Source: Adineta vaga
Taxonomy: Eukaryota > Rotifera
Direction: 5' to 3'
Assembly (NCBI GenBank): GCA_021613535.1
Contig: CP075493.1
Coordinates: 5,332,001-5,396,000 of the forward strand
Length of the DNA: 64,000 bases
Part shown: positions 49,662-61,390 of the stretch, piece by piece
How positions within the stretch are numbered: position 1 is the first letter of the stretch
How the letters are laid out: each line of letters starts with the position of its first letter
Program-made: the position numbers and the translations under genes
The notes under the pieces: model-generated
What the model saw: only the letters and a program-made list of their open reading frames with translations
The model's database searches: none
What the model was told of the DNA's origin: nothing

Positions 49662-50030
49662 ACAGAATATAAGATTACCCACAGCCTCAAGATGCATTCT
49701 TTTTATTTTTGCTCTCGTTGTGTTGTATTAGTTGTTGAATTTCAATTCCATCGCATAGATTATCTTTTCGAGTTGCTGACATATTATTAAATGCACTGTT
49801 CATCGTTTTTCTTTGATTGTTCTTTTGTTTAATATGCGAAGAAATATTGATTCTTTTAAATTAAAGATAATATTTTGTACTTCTGTAGGTAGTTCACACG
49901 TAATCAAATGCGTTTTGTATATGCATTATGACTGATGAGAGAACAAAAGAAAAGTACGTCTTAACACTATCATGTAGAAGAGAGAAATGTGCATTGTCTA
50001 CTCGTCTTGTTTCTCACCGACATACATAAT
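49338..50030 (-). other. possible decayed retroelement coding pieces
   Basis: Minus-strand ORF fragments interrupted by stops and by a TA/TG microsatellite: one reads GLRLIYSLYGWHPYTDLILS onward, another (about 49692-49800) reads MSATRKDNLCDGIEIQQL. Codon texture suggests former coding sequence, perhaps a LINE ORF1, but I recognise no domain. 49677-49695 has ACCCACAGCCTCAAGATGC. Confidence 0.3.
49604..49661. repeat. (TA)n(TG)n compound microsatellite
   Basis: Alternating TA units for about 33 bp followed by TG units for about 25 bp. Creates a spurious HTHTHTHIYIYIYIY peptide on the minus strand. Confidence 0.95.
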
Positions 50031-50374
50031 GGAATATATCGTATTGAGGAACCTTACGAAGGACCAGCAAGCTTTTCACCTCCCCAGGGCTGACGTGATT
50101 CATTGCTAACATAACTTTCTGGCCGAAGCTTCATTTCTGCTACTCAAAGGAAAGCAGAAACCCGACTGGTTTCCATTCAGTATTTCAACTTCAAGGTCTT
50201 CAGATAAACCTATTCGAACTGGCGTCAAACTGAAAAACAACAGATACTTAGCAACTCTCTCCACAGCTAAATCAAGCGCGTGCCAGAGATAAGGATGGTA
50301 TACACTTAGTATTGACCACTATTAACTAAACTTCACCAAATTCCGTTTTGGTCCTATCCCACACCATACCTATA

Positions 50375-50498
50375 TAAAGTTTTTCAATAGGTTGAGCGTA
50401 TTTTACGACCGATGCCTCTAAACATTCGCTTAATCGTATATAACTGTGAAAATTGAATGCCAGCTATCCTGGAGGAAACTTCGGACGGAACCAGTTAC
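50375..50498 (-). repeat. 124-bp fragment of 28S rDNA outside the rDNA unit
   Basis: Aligns without gaps to 57069-57192 inside the 28S gene, same strand, with about 9 mismatches by eye. It begins TAAAGTTT and ends CCAGTTAC; similarity stops abruptly on both sides. The flanks are A/T-rich and not rDNA. Possible target-site duplication relic of an rDNA-specific retrotransposon (see findings). Confidence 0.9.
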
Positions 50499-51224
50499 CT
50501 TTATTTATTCTTAATTTTTAAATACAGAAAAATTGATAAAAATAACAACAGTAAAGAGGGGAAGTGGAAATGAAAGAGAGGATACAGTAAAAGTACTTGG
50601 AATTCACTACATGATCAATGATATCATAAAGACAAGCGGTGGATTTGCCACAATACTAATCAGGTTCTGAAGCATCACATGTAACATAGATAATATTAAT
50701 CAATCATACCTCAACTAGAAGATAGGGTAGAGAAAGAGTTCTACAACAATTAACTATAAGAAAAAGAGTAGTTCATATAATTGTCTTCAAAAAGATGGGC
50801 ATGATTCTTACATAATCTTCCATATAGCCAATTGCAATATATATAAATTCAGTAGATGAGAGGCTAATTTCAAATTTCACATATAACTTTTTCAATTGGA
50901 AATGGGATATTAAAACACCTATCACTCACTTGATTGATATCATTCAACTTAATATTACCACATGCTCCTGATTCTGACTGCATAGGCTGTGGACTGGTAC
51001 CACTAGCTAATTTTAATTTATTTTTAGTAGGTAGTGCAATCAGGGGAGTCGATGCGGGGAGTACAAGTCCACTGCATAAGCGAGTATTTTTGCTGAGATA
51101 CTTAGATGAGCCCCTCACGGGCTATCCCGGACGTAAACTTATGTTCAATTAAAAGATCTGTAAGAGCCCGGCCAGCTTCAGATCAATGTTTCAATTTCAA
51201 ACGTCCAAAACGTGTTCACGCCAT
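50499..51224. other. decayed sequence, possible retroelement debris
   Basis: Minus strand 50870-51118 is an ORF of 82 codons (LCSGLVLPASTPLIALPTKN and onward) that could be a retroelement ORF1 remnant; no domain recognised. The rest is AT-rich. Confidence 0.3.
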
Positions 51225-51690
51225 CTATCTTCCTTTTTTATTTGTTTTTCCTGATCTCATTAGTTGGACTGTTGCATTTAAATCACCTACTAGTATGCAG
51301 TTGTTATTGATGGTATAGATATCTTCGAGTATGTTGAGATCACGTTTTTCTTCTGGTGGCACATAAAGGGAGGACATCAGTGTTAATTTGAATGCATCCG
51401 TTTCAATCTCTCTTTTTATCGTCTTATTCGCTTGTATTGTCTTGTTCAATAATTTTCGACATTTTATATGTTGTTTCACTGCTAGTAACAATCGACCACC
51501 AGCTGTTCCTACGCTATCGTTCCTGAAAATGTTGTAACCCATTAAAGTAAATGGTCGTTCGTTTTTAATGTCGTTCCATTAAAAGAGATAATATCATACT
51601 TGGAGAATCTGGCTAAAAGCTCGTCCTAGAGTATGGTGATTGACTTTATGTTCATGTGACATACGTTAATCATCGTTGCTGCTTGTTTTA
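51225..51690 (-). mobile_element. degenerate LINE APE-type endonuclease fragment
   Basis: Minus-strand translation gives NVCHMNIKSI, DELLARFSKYDIISFN, GYNIFRNDSVGTAGGRLLLA and NNNCILVGDLNA, the N-terminal endonuclease layout of Jockey/I/RTE-like non-LTR retrotransposons. It is broken by a TAG near 51630, another interruption near 51540, and loss of similarity after KTNKKGR at 51225. The residue after ISFN is Gly where these endonucleases carry the catalytic Glu. No reverse transcriptase follows in place. Confidence 0.75.
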
Positions 51691-54085
51691 AGATCCTTGT
51701 CATCTAATGTTAATGAATTCAGAGAGCTGTTGAAACTACGGACTATCTACGTAGAATATCTTAGCGCAGATTCAAGCTTTTCCTACCAGGATTCGCTAAA
51801 ATATGCATTCCAACTCTCCTCTTACTGTTTTCAAGCAGAAATCATTGAGCTCTATCAATTCCATGAGAAGATTTTCGAGAATATCACCATAATCCCTAAA
51901 ATACCCAAAATTCAGAAAAAAGTAAAAAATTCTGCCAATCAGTGAAAAACCCGTCCAGATTCTCTATTTAAGTAACACATATGGTTCTAATATTAATTTC
52001 AAATCAAGCTCGATCAGCTCTATTGATTCTACGTCCAACTTATAAGTTTTGATCAATTAATGGCTAAGCAAAATACCAATAACTAATTATCTAGCATATA
52101 GATATTGATAATCGATTGCCATCGGCAAATTCATTTAAACTATTTATGGGTTTTCTAGTTTTAAAAATTATTAGGTATTTCCACAAAATTATTTCAATTC
52201 TTATGTTTCTAATTTTTGTAGTTGGTTGATAGTCGAAATAGGTAAGAGAATACATAATCGCTTCCAAAAATTAAACCAATCGAAATGAAACCGATAATAA
52301 AACATTTATAGATGGCACACTTTATCCATCGATACATATTCCAAAATTCAACGATTCAATCGAAAATGTATAACAGAAGAGTCCTATGATCGAAGCAATG
52401 ATCAACATCTGACTCTAAATTCACTTTCTTTACTTAACTTATAATTCCATTTCATTATATTTCTTTTCTTTTCACAAATTCATTTGAAATATTTTATCCT
52501 TCTATGTTTATCATCATACAATCGAGAAAATCTCTCTTCTATTCTTATTTCATGATTTCATACATTCTCCAGATGATTACATATATATGAATAAAGTAGA
52601 ACTATGGTATTTGTTTGTTAACTTGATTTCTTCTATAGTATCAATCATAAAATTAGCATCTTTATGAGAAAAGATATGTTTTTCCATAAATCTTCATGGA
52701 TTTGGTATTCAAGCATATTTTCTCCTTATTAATTTTATAAATATATATGACATTTCAATTTTGACATTTGTTTTATTTTCGTTTTCTATATCATATTCAA
52801 TCAAAGATAATATATTCGTCGTACACATTTAGCTGTTATATTCAATTGATATAGGTAATTTTAACAAAAATTTTAACATTCGATCTTCATTCTCATCATT
52901 TATCTACATGTATTTAGATCCTTATTTCATTTTACATGCTTGGTAAAATTCAAAATGACATTTATTCATATGTGTATAGTTTACGAATCGAATTCCCTTC
53001 AAATGTTGAATATTTGTTCATTGTGAGAAAATATAAACTTTTCATATTCATTCATACAAGATACTATTGCTATACAATATGAAAGTTATTGAAAACGATT
53101 TTATATTGAACAAGAATCGATCAAGATGACACAACAGATCGATATTTATATCGTAGAAATGTATAGAATGAGAATGAAAAGTTTCAACATATTTATTGGA
53201 TGGATATATTCGTGAACAAAATGTTACTTAATTCAGACGAAATTTTATGAAAATGACGTTGAAACATGTATGATTTTGGTTTTTCTATTTCATATCCTAT
53301 GAATAGAAATTAATATAATCGAAAGCTACATGTCAACAATATGTATAAGCGTATGGAGAAGAGAATTTTTAAATGATCTACTATCTATTTGTATACACCT
53401 TCAAGTAAACATCGAAAATCATTTGAATTCTTAGATACAAGATGTATGTTTTTATTTTTTGTTTGAAGATATCTATATTCATCTATGTTGTTAAATTATT
53501 GATAACAAGAGTAAATGCATTCGAATAGAATGAACATCAAACAGAAATGATATCTGTTAGTAATGATGATTTCATATCATATGTATTTTATAATATGACA
53601 TGTGTCTATGATTTTGATTCATATGTACTACATATCTACATCTGTTGTTTGTATATTGTCGGCATATATGTAATCAAGATGATTTTTCCATTGTTAAGAT
53701 TTAATAAATAAAATGAAAAACGTAGAGAAACTGATTTTTAACATCTTAAGTTCGATTGAAAGAAGACATGAAAATGAACTATTGCAATGTGTTATTTACT
53801 GAATGTATGCGTTTTTCTTGATTAACAAAAGACTTCTCTTGACGTGATATACTACTAGTTCGCGTTGTAGTCTTTTTTTTTTCTTACAATTTATTCATAT
53901 AATATTAATTCATTTGGATATTATTCATACATAGAATAAAATATCAAATAGCTTTGAATAAAAGATTCTTTCCTTTTCGTACATGAATGCATATATGTAT
54001 GCGATGGTATTGACAATGCAATGACTTATATTATTTCTATTTCGTTTGTGTTTCTATAAGACATATTTATGAAATTGTGAAATTT
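51691..54085. other. AT-rich spacer downstream of rDNA, nothing recognised
   Basis: 2.4 kb with very high A+T, many short TATAT/ATATG runs and no coding signal. Probably part of the rDNA intergenic spacer. Confidence 0.5.
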
Positions 54086-54133
54086 AAAATGCAAATGTCG
54101 TCTATATAGAACTGAAGTCTATCGAATCAGCAT
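54086..54133 (-). repeat. downstream hairpin element, distal copy
   Basis: Second copy of the element at 54575-54618. It folds as TCTAT/ATAGA around the loop ACTGAAG (plus-strand reading), with outer TCG/CGA pairs. Confidence 0.75.
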
Positions 54134-54408
54134 TTCTATTTCATTATTCATATTGATAATGACGATGGGATTAATGATATATATGTTCAATATAAAGAAG
54201 GAGAACATCAAATCAATATTTCGATATGATATATGATACTGACAATCATCGTTTGTATATCGTGCAACATAGACATAGATGATGGTAATGATCAAGTAGA
54301 AGACAATATTCTTATATATAAGATACGAAAGATAAGATATACAGTATGTAATTCCAAGTAAATATTTACTTGAAGTTGTTTGTTCGAAATAGCGTAGCAT
54401 AGAAGATA

Positions 54409-54436
54409 TATATATATGTATGTATGTATGTATGTT
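54409..54436. repeat. (TATG)n microsatellite
   Basis: Six to seven TATG units between the two hairpin elements. Confidence 0.85.
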
Positions 54437-54574
54437 ATGGAAAACATATCAAGATGAATATGAAATTATAGAGTGATACATGTTGTTGTTTTTTTTTCTA
54501 ATCGAAGAATAGAAAAAAACGACTAAGTCATAGAAAATGAATGAATGAATAAGAGAGAAATTATTACTGATGAT

Positions 54575-54618
54575 AAAATGCAAATGTCGTATAGGACTGA
54601 AGCCTATCGAATCAGCAT
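54575..54618 (-). terminator. candidate Pol I terminator / 3'-ETS processing hairpin, proximal copy
   Basis: Lies just beyond the 28S 3' end. Plus-strand reading: TCG, bulged T, ATAGG, loop ACTGAAG, CCTAT, CGA. A second copy lies 489 bp further downstream. The stem is maintained by paired changes between the copies. The function is inference from position and structure. Confidence 0.5.
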
Positions 54619-54699
54619 AACATCGAGCAGAAACTCAGCGGATCGCAATGTGGCGGTTGCTCTCACGTGTACGTTACTCTGTTACTGAAGAAAGTCGTT

Positions 54700-55032
54700 T
54701 ACAATCGATTCTAGCCATTAGTGTTGTTTCGACTAAAAATGCATCGTTGCAATCACAATCTCATTTCGATTATGACGAGGCAACAATACGGTAGCTTCAT
54801 TCATATGTTCACTTGATCAACAGTTTGAACATATATAAATGTGCTGACGACAACCAATGTGCCAAAAAATCATTGAGTCTAGATCGGATTCCAACTTAGA
54901 GGCGTTCAGTTGTAAGCCGTCGGATGGTAGCTTCGCATCATTGTCCTTTCGAACAAATACGTAAACCAAATGTCCGAACGTACGGTTCCTCTCGTACTAA
55001 GTACGATTCCTATATCAATGACAAAATCCAAT

Positions 55033-55085
<53 letters not shown>

Positions 55086-55127
55086 ATTGGTGGGTGAACA
55101 ATCCAACACTTTGCGAAGTCTGCTTCG

Positions 55128-55165
<38 letters not shown>

Positions 55166-55188
55166 GACGTCGCTATGAACGCTTGGCC

Positions 55189-55223
<35 letters not shown>

Positions 55224-55645
55224 TCACCTCTTGCAAAAAACTCGTTAAATCAAAAGGATCGATAGGCCCGGATTTCTCCGTCTGTATTCGTACTGAAAAT
55301 CTAAATCAAGCTGACTTATGCCCTTTTACTCAATGTGTGGTTTCTGTCCGCACTGAGTCAACTTTTGGACACCTACGTTAACATTTGATAGATGTACCGC
55401 CCCAGCCAAACTCCCCACCTGTCTCTTTCCTTGAAGCAGATCACGTTGATACAAGTATCGACGTTTGTCACTCAAACACTGGATGTAAAATCCAATCTCT
55501 GTATAACCAAGTAAGTAAAGAAACAATGAAAATAATGGTGTTTCATTGACGTGTTGCCACTCCCATCTACGCTACACTTTTCAAGTCTCTTTACGAAGAC
55601 AGATTAGAGTCAAGCTCAACAGCGTCTTCTTTCCCCGCATTGAAG

Positions 55646-55687
<42 letters not shown>

Positions 55688-55697
55688 CAGGGACAGT

Positions 55698-55757
<60 letters not shown>

Positions 55758-55759
55758 AG

Positions 55760-55797
<38 letters not shown>

Positions 55798-57999
55798 ATT
55801 TGAATTTCTTCACGTTAACATTCAGAGCACTGGGCAGAAATCACTTTGCGTCAACACCAAGTTTTCCGGCCAATCGCAAAGCTCTGTTTTAATTAGACAG
55901 TCGGATTCCCCTAGACGCAGCGAGTTCTAAGTTTGCTATTAAACGATGTCCGAAGTAATACGACCCGCAAGCGAACCGCATACCGTAGCAAAACGATTCC
56001 ACAGCAAGACAAGCCACTAGTCCGAACGATCAGACACATTGCTGCATCCGAAAGCTCAGCTCCAATAGCAAGTCTACTGCTTTATCATCAAGCCCGAACA
56101 CCCTAGCACTTAGAGCCAATCGTTATCCCGAAGTTGCCGATCGATTTTGCCGACTTCCCTTGTGCTACCTTGTTCTAATTGACTAGAGGCTTTTCACCTT
56201 GGAGACCTGATGCGGTTTAGAGTACAGATAAGTGCGAAATTGAATATCTCGCTCAAATTTTCAAGGATCACAAATGATGCACCGAGGAAGTAGCAAGAAC
56301 GGCTACTCTTTACCTTCATTTGAACCCTATCTCCAGTTGAACTGATTCCAGGGTCGTCTGATGAAGTAACAAAGAAGAGAAAACTCTTTCCAGGACCACT
56401 TGTGATGTATTTGAGCTTGTTTGTGTTACCACATATGTTTGACACGAAATCAAACAATCTCCGACACTTAGTACAAGAATATTAACTTGTTTCCCTTTCG
56501 ATTTGATGGAATATAAATATGATATGAATATAGATATTCCTCGTTCGGAACCCTCTTTCGAGCGCATCTTAGGACTGACTGACCCATGTCCAATAGCTGT
56601 TCACATGGAACCTTTCTCCACGTCAGTCTTCAAAGTTCTCATTTGAATAGTTGCTACTACCACTAAGATCTGTACATATGACTGCTCAAGCCACACTCAC
56701 GTGTTAGCCTTCGACGCAACCATATCAACCGTCCTACTTGTTACGACATGATGTCCGTTAATGGCTTGTTGTATCGTAACAGTCAAGTATAAGAGGCTCG
56801 CTCGAGCGCCATCCATTTTTAGGACTAGTCGATTCGGCAGGTGAGTTGTTACACACTCCTTAACGGATTCCGACTTCCATGGCCACCGTCCTGCTGTCTA
56901 TATCGACCAACACCTTTTATGGTATCTGATGAGCGAGACCATCTGGCTCTTTATCTTGACGTTTTGTGCATCCAACAGCGCCAGTTCTGCTTACCAAAAA
57001 TGGCCCACTTGGCACTCACATTCGCTGTTCATTCTCAATGAAGTAGAAAAATGAACTTCATACCCATTTAAAGTTTGTCAATAGGTTGAGCGTATTTTAC
57101 GCCCAATGCCTCTAAACATTCGCTTTACCGGATATAACTGTGAAAATTGAATGCCAGCTATCCTGAGGGAAACTTCGGACGGAACCAGCTACTAGATGGT
57201 TCGATTAGTCTTTCGCCCCTTAACGCATGTTTGACGATCGATTTGCACGTCAGAACCGCTACGAACTTCCACCAGGGTTTCCCCTGGCTTCATTCTACAC
57301 ACGTTAAGTTCACCATCTTTCGGGTCTCATTGCATATACTCTTACTAAGCTCTTTGCCAGCGGCAATAGAACCTGTCAGTGTTGCGTTCATTGTCATGAT
57401 TTGCACCAGATGACAGAAATCACACTTCAAACATTGCAAGAATGTTCTTTACTTTCATTACGAGCAAGGCTTTTCATACAGCCGAACTCTTGCACATGCA
57501 GTGAACTCCTTAGACCGTGTTTCAAGACGGGTCGAATAACTCGGCATTCAAAACTCCTGTTGACTTGCCGATTTCATTGACAGCCACAAAACATTAGGCA
57601 TTGACAATGAATAAAACTAATATTGTTTAGATATTAGTTACTCATGTAACACAAACAATGCTCATGGCGTGCCGTACTCGAAAGTACTGAAATCAAAGAA
57701 CACGTCAGTTTACCTATAACGCCAAGTCGAATTTGTTATTTATGCAAGTCATATTTTTAACACGACTAAAAGTCGCTACCAAAATAGACTGATTCGACTA
57801 GCTGTAATGTTATAGATCCAGGTTCAGTTAATACTTTGAAAATGCATCCGATTCTAGGCAAGAACATATCAATGGACTGTTGAAGTTCCAAATCAACATG
57901 TATTACCATCATATAGAAATCGAATTGAATCCAAAGTAATCTGATGAATGCGGCCATTCGTTTTCTTCTGTACGGTTTTACGTACTATTTAACTCTCTC

Positions 58000-58050
<51 letters not shown>

Positions 58051-58392
58051 GTTATAATATTTAGCTTTGGAACAAGTTTACGTCCCACGTTGGCGTAGCA
58101 ATCTCAAACTACGCTACTCGAAAGGTAGACAATGTACGGCACAGAACTATTCGTGATTATAGGACTAGCACCTTCTATGGTTAAAGCCCTGATCAAAGGA
58201 ACTCACACGAACAGGCACCATACAGTAGTTACCCCAAATGCTACAATGCATGTCAGAAGTAAATCTAACACGCTTCAGCAATGAGCTTTTGCCGGTTCAT
58301 TCGCCATTACTAAGGCAATCTCAGTTGATTTCTTTTCCTTTGCTTATTAATATGCTTAAGTTCAGCAAGTATTCTAATTTGACTTCAGCTTG
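54700..58392 (-). rRNA. 28S: 28S large subunit rRNA
   Basis: 5' end near 58392, where GCTGAAGTC pairs with the 5.8S 3' end, followed in rRNA sense by TGAACTTAAGCATATTAATA, the standard start region. Further landmarks are the conserved block around 55710-55780 (GCATGAATGG, GGTAGCCAAATGCCTCG in rRNA sense) and the sarcin-ricin loop AGTACGAGAGGAACCGT at about 54983-54999. The 3' end is not sharp: conserved sequence fades between about 54780 and 54650, so 54700 is an estimate. Length about 3.7 kb, usual for an invertebrate. No insertion element was seen inside. Two features stand out: the R2 target block has CU for AA, and 57069-57192 is the source of the fragment at 50375-50498. Confidence 0.93.
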
Positions 58393-58685
58393 AAATGTGA
58401 AAATAAATGGATAAGTATATATTACACACATATTTATGTTACAAAGTCATTCTGTTGCATGTTGATTATCAGTAACATGGATATGATAAAGATTTCTCAT
58501 GTTATGACAGTTCACACAATAAAATTCATTTGTGTATGTGTATAACTCCGTTTTATACGTATACAACATTATATAGAAATCTATATAATGATATATGTTA
58601 TATATGTCTTGCAAGCTAGATAAAGTAATATTATCGAACTTGCCAGCAATTCATTTAGAAAATAAATGAATTTGATGTTATGTAA
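58393..58685 (-). other. ITS2 (internal transcribed spacer 2)
   Basis: Spacer of about 290 bp between 5.8S and 28S, AT-rich, with ATATATAT hairpins near 58560-58610. Confidence 0.8.
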
Positions 58686-58840
58686 ACAAGACTGAAGCAA
58701 ATTTAGCCTCGACTAATGTCTTGGCTGCTAGATGCGTTCGAGTTATTCATGCTCAATGTGTCCTGCAATTCGCATTGCTTTCTCGCACTTTGCTGCGCTC
58801 TTCATCGAATAACGAGCCGAGTGATCCACCGTACAGAATT
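58686..58840 (-). rRNA. 5.8S: 5.8S rRNA
   Basis: In rRNA sense: starts near AATTCTGTACGGTGGATCAC, then CTCGGCTCG, CGATGAAGAGCGCAGCAAA and GCGAATTGCAGGACACAT. About 155 nt. The end GCTTCAG pairs with CTGAAGT at the 28S start. Boundaries within about 5 nt. Confidence 0.92.
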
Positions 58841-59061
58841 ATTTTTTTTTTGTTTCTGTATATGTATACAATTCGATTCATATTCAATGACAAACAACAA
58901 TGATTTGTTGAATGGAAAAGTTTGAAACAAGTCACAGTTTTGAATATACTATGACTTGTTAGTTACATAATGGTGCGACACAATCATCACACATGTGATA
59001 TGTATGATGATCGTGCGAAGTTAGAAGTTTTGTTTATGATTGGAAATCAATCATAGAACGG
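58841..59061 (-). other. ITS1 (internal transcribed spacer 1)
   Basis: About 220 bp between 18S and 5.8S, AT-rich, with a short inverted repeat around ATCATCACACATGTGATATG near 58980. Confidence 0.8.
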
Positions 59062-59207
59062 TAATGATCCATACGCAGGTTCACCTACGAATACCTTGTT
59101 ACGACTTTTACTTCCTCTAAATGATCCAGTTTGAGCATCTTTTCGATAAAAACCGAACGACCCGAGAGCCGCTCGGAAAACCAAGCCGAAGATCTCACTA
59201 AAACATT

Positions 59208-59242
<35 letters not shown>

Positions 59243-60874
59243 ACAGGGACATAATCAGCACATTCTGATGAAATAGTGCTTACTAGGAATTCCTCGTTGA
59301 CGGAGAATAATTGCAAGCTCCGATCCCAGTCACGAAGAGAATTTCATGGTTACCCACTTCTGTCGAAGTAGGAAGAAACATTCTGAACTCTCCAGTGTAG
59401 CGCGCGTGCAGCCTCGGACATCTAAGGGCATCACAGACCTGTTATTGCTCCATTTCGTGTGGCTTAAAAAGTGCCACTTATCCTGCTAAGAAGTCTTGAA
59501 AAGTCCCTTCGAACTTTAGACTATTTAGTAAGCCGGAGTCTCGTTCGTTATCGAAATTAATCAGACAAATCGCTCCACGAACTACGAACGACCATGCACC
59601 ACCACCCACCTAATCAAGAAAGAGCTCTCAATCTGTCAATCCTAAAAGTGTCCTGGCCGAGTAAGGTTTCCCGTGTTGAGTCAAATTAGGCCACAGGCTC
59701 CACTTCTTGTGTGTCCTTCCGTCAATTCTTTTAAGTTTCAGCTTTGCAACCATACTTCCCCCGGAACCTAAAAACTTAGATTTCTCGAGATCCGCCAGAT
59801 GAGTCATATAAATAACCGCATCTAAAAGACAGTTGGCAACGTTTATGGTTTGAACTAGGACGGTATCTAATCGTCTTCGAACCTCAAACTTTCGTTCTTG
59901 ATTAATGAAAACATTCTTGGCGAACGCCTTCGCTGCTGTTCGTCCTGTGGCGATCCAAGAATTTCACCTCTCACACCACAGTACGTACGCCCCCTCTGAT
60001 CCTATTAATCATTATCTCAATTTCTAAAACCAACGAAATAAAATCGAGATCTTATTTCATTATTCCATGCAATATATATAGGCGAAAGCCTGCTTTTAGC
60101 ACTCTAATTTTCTCAAAGTAAACGTTCTGGCAACTGACGACAATCGATAAAGATCATCGCCAGCCGTCCAGCAAATGAGGATCTGTTAACCAACATGGCC
60201 AGTTAGACCAGCTAGCAACAAATACCCGAAATTCAACTACGAGCTTTTTAAACACAGCAACTTTAGTTTTCCTTATTGGAGCTGGAATTACCGCGGCTGC
60301 TGGCACCAGACTTGCCCTCCAATTGTTAATCGATAACCTGTTTACAGTGTTCCCATTCCGATTGTCAGCCTAAATAAGACTAACATCGTTATTTCTCTTC
60401 ACTACCTCCTCGTTTTGAGAGTGGGTAATTTGCGCGCCTGCTGCCTTCCTTGGAAGTGGTCGCCGTTTCTCAGGCGGCCTCTCCAGAACCAAACCCTGAT
60501 TCTCTGTACTCGTTACAACCACGGTAGACATATAATGTACCGTCTAAAGTTGATAAGTCAGACACTTGAAAGATATGTCGTCGACACAAAGGTCATACGA
60601 TCAACACAAAGTTATTTAGAGTCACCAACAAACAGTTCCGGTTAAAGAACTAGAAGGTTTTGATCTAATAAAAGCATTCCGATATTACTACCGGAATTGT
60701 CGCATGTATTAGCCCAGGCTTTTCCTCGGTTATTCCATTTAGAATTTATGATCAAAGAAAGTTATAGCTGATGTAATGAGCCGTACGCAGTTTCACCTTA
60801 AACCAGTTCATACTTAGACATGCATGGCTTAATCTTCAAGACAAAGGAAAGCCACCGACAAGATCAATCGGAAA
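59062..60874 (-). rRNA. 18S: 18S small subunit rRNA
   Basis: About 1,813 nt, usual length. The 3' end reads GTAGGTGAACCTGCG then TATGGATCATTA in rRNA sense (59062). The 530-loop region GCCGCGGTAATTCCAGCTCC lies near 60280-60300. Near the 5' end, AAGATTAAGCCATGCATGTC is canonical, but the first 40 nt are diverged: TTTCCGATTGATCTTGTCGG in place of the usual TACCTGGTTGATCCTGCCAG. The helix 1 pairing is kept by paired changes, so the gene is probably functional. Confidence 0.95.
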
Positions 60875-61390
60875 GCTTCGTTATATATATATGCATATAC
60901 AAGAAGATATGTATATGCTTTTTTTCACAACAAGTCAAATGAAATCACTTCATTATGACCAGTGTTTATAATATAAATATTACATTTATATTCGTTGTTT
61001 CATCGAGACGAAACAAAACCAACCCACATCATAGGAATAAATTCATTCCTGTTTTTAATGCAACTCATTTACAAGCATTCAAGCCCAAACTATCAACATA
61101 TGACCAATTATTGAAAACTGATCAACAAGATGTTAGTTTATATATGTGTGTGCGTAAGTTGAAACATTTTCAACCGCATTCACTTCTTTGCCATTCGTGA
61201 TGCATTTTGTTTGCAATTAGTTCGTTTTTTTATATGATATTTGTATATGATCATGTGAAAAGTTGACGAAGCAGCTTCGACAAACTTTTTTTTTCATCAT
61301 ATACAATTTATTTCATACTGCTAAACAACTGTATCAACACAGTCATACTAGCCGAACCATCGCTTCATCACAACATCATCCTCGAGAAAC
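60875..61390 (-). other. 5' external spacer upstream of 18S
   Basis: Presumed 5' ETS and Pol I promoter region. AT-rich with short ORFs of no recognisable family. No promoter element can be named from sequence alone. Confidence 0.4.

Noticed and set aside
49338-49697. 119-codon ORF with HTHTHTH and IYIYIY runs as a protein
   Set aside because: The start lies in a TA/TG microsatellite; the rest has no recognisable domain. Kept only as possible decayed coding sequence.
55094-57413. Several ORFs of 66-95 codons on both strands
   Set aside because: They lie inside the 28S rRNA gene.
59047-60645. ORFs of 76-89 codons
   Set aside because: They lie inside the 18S rRNA gene.
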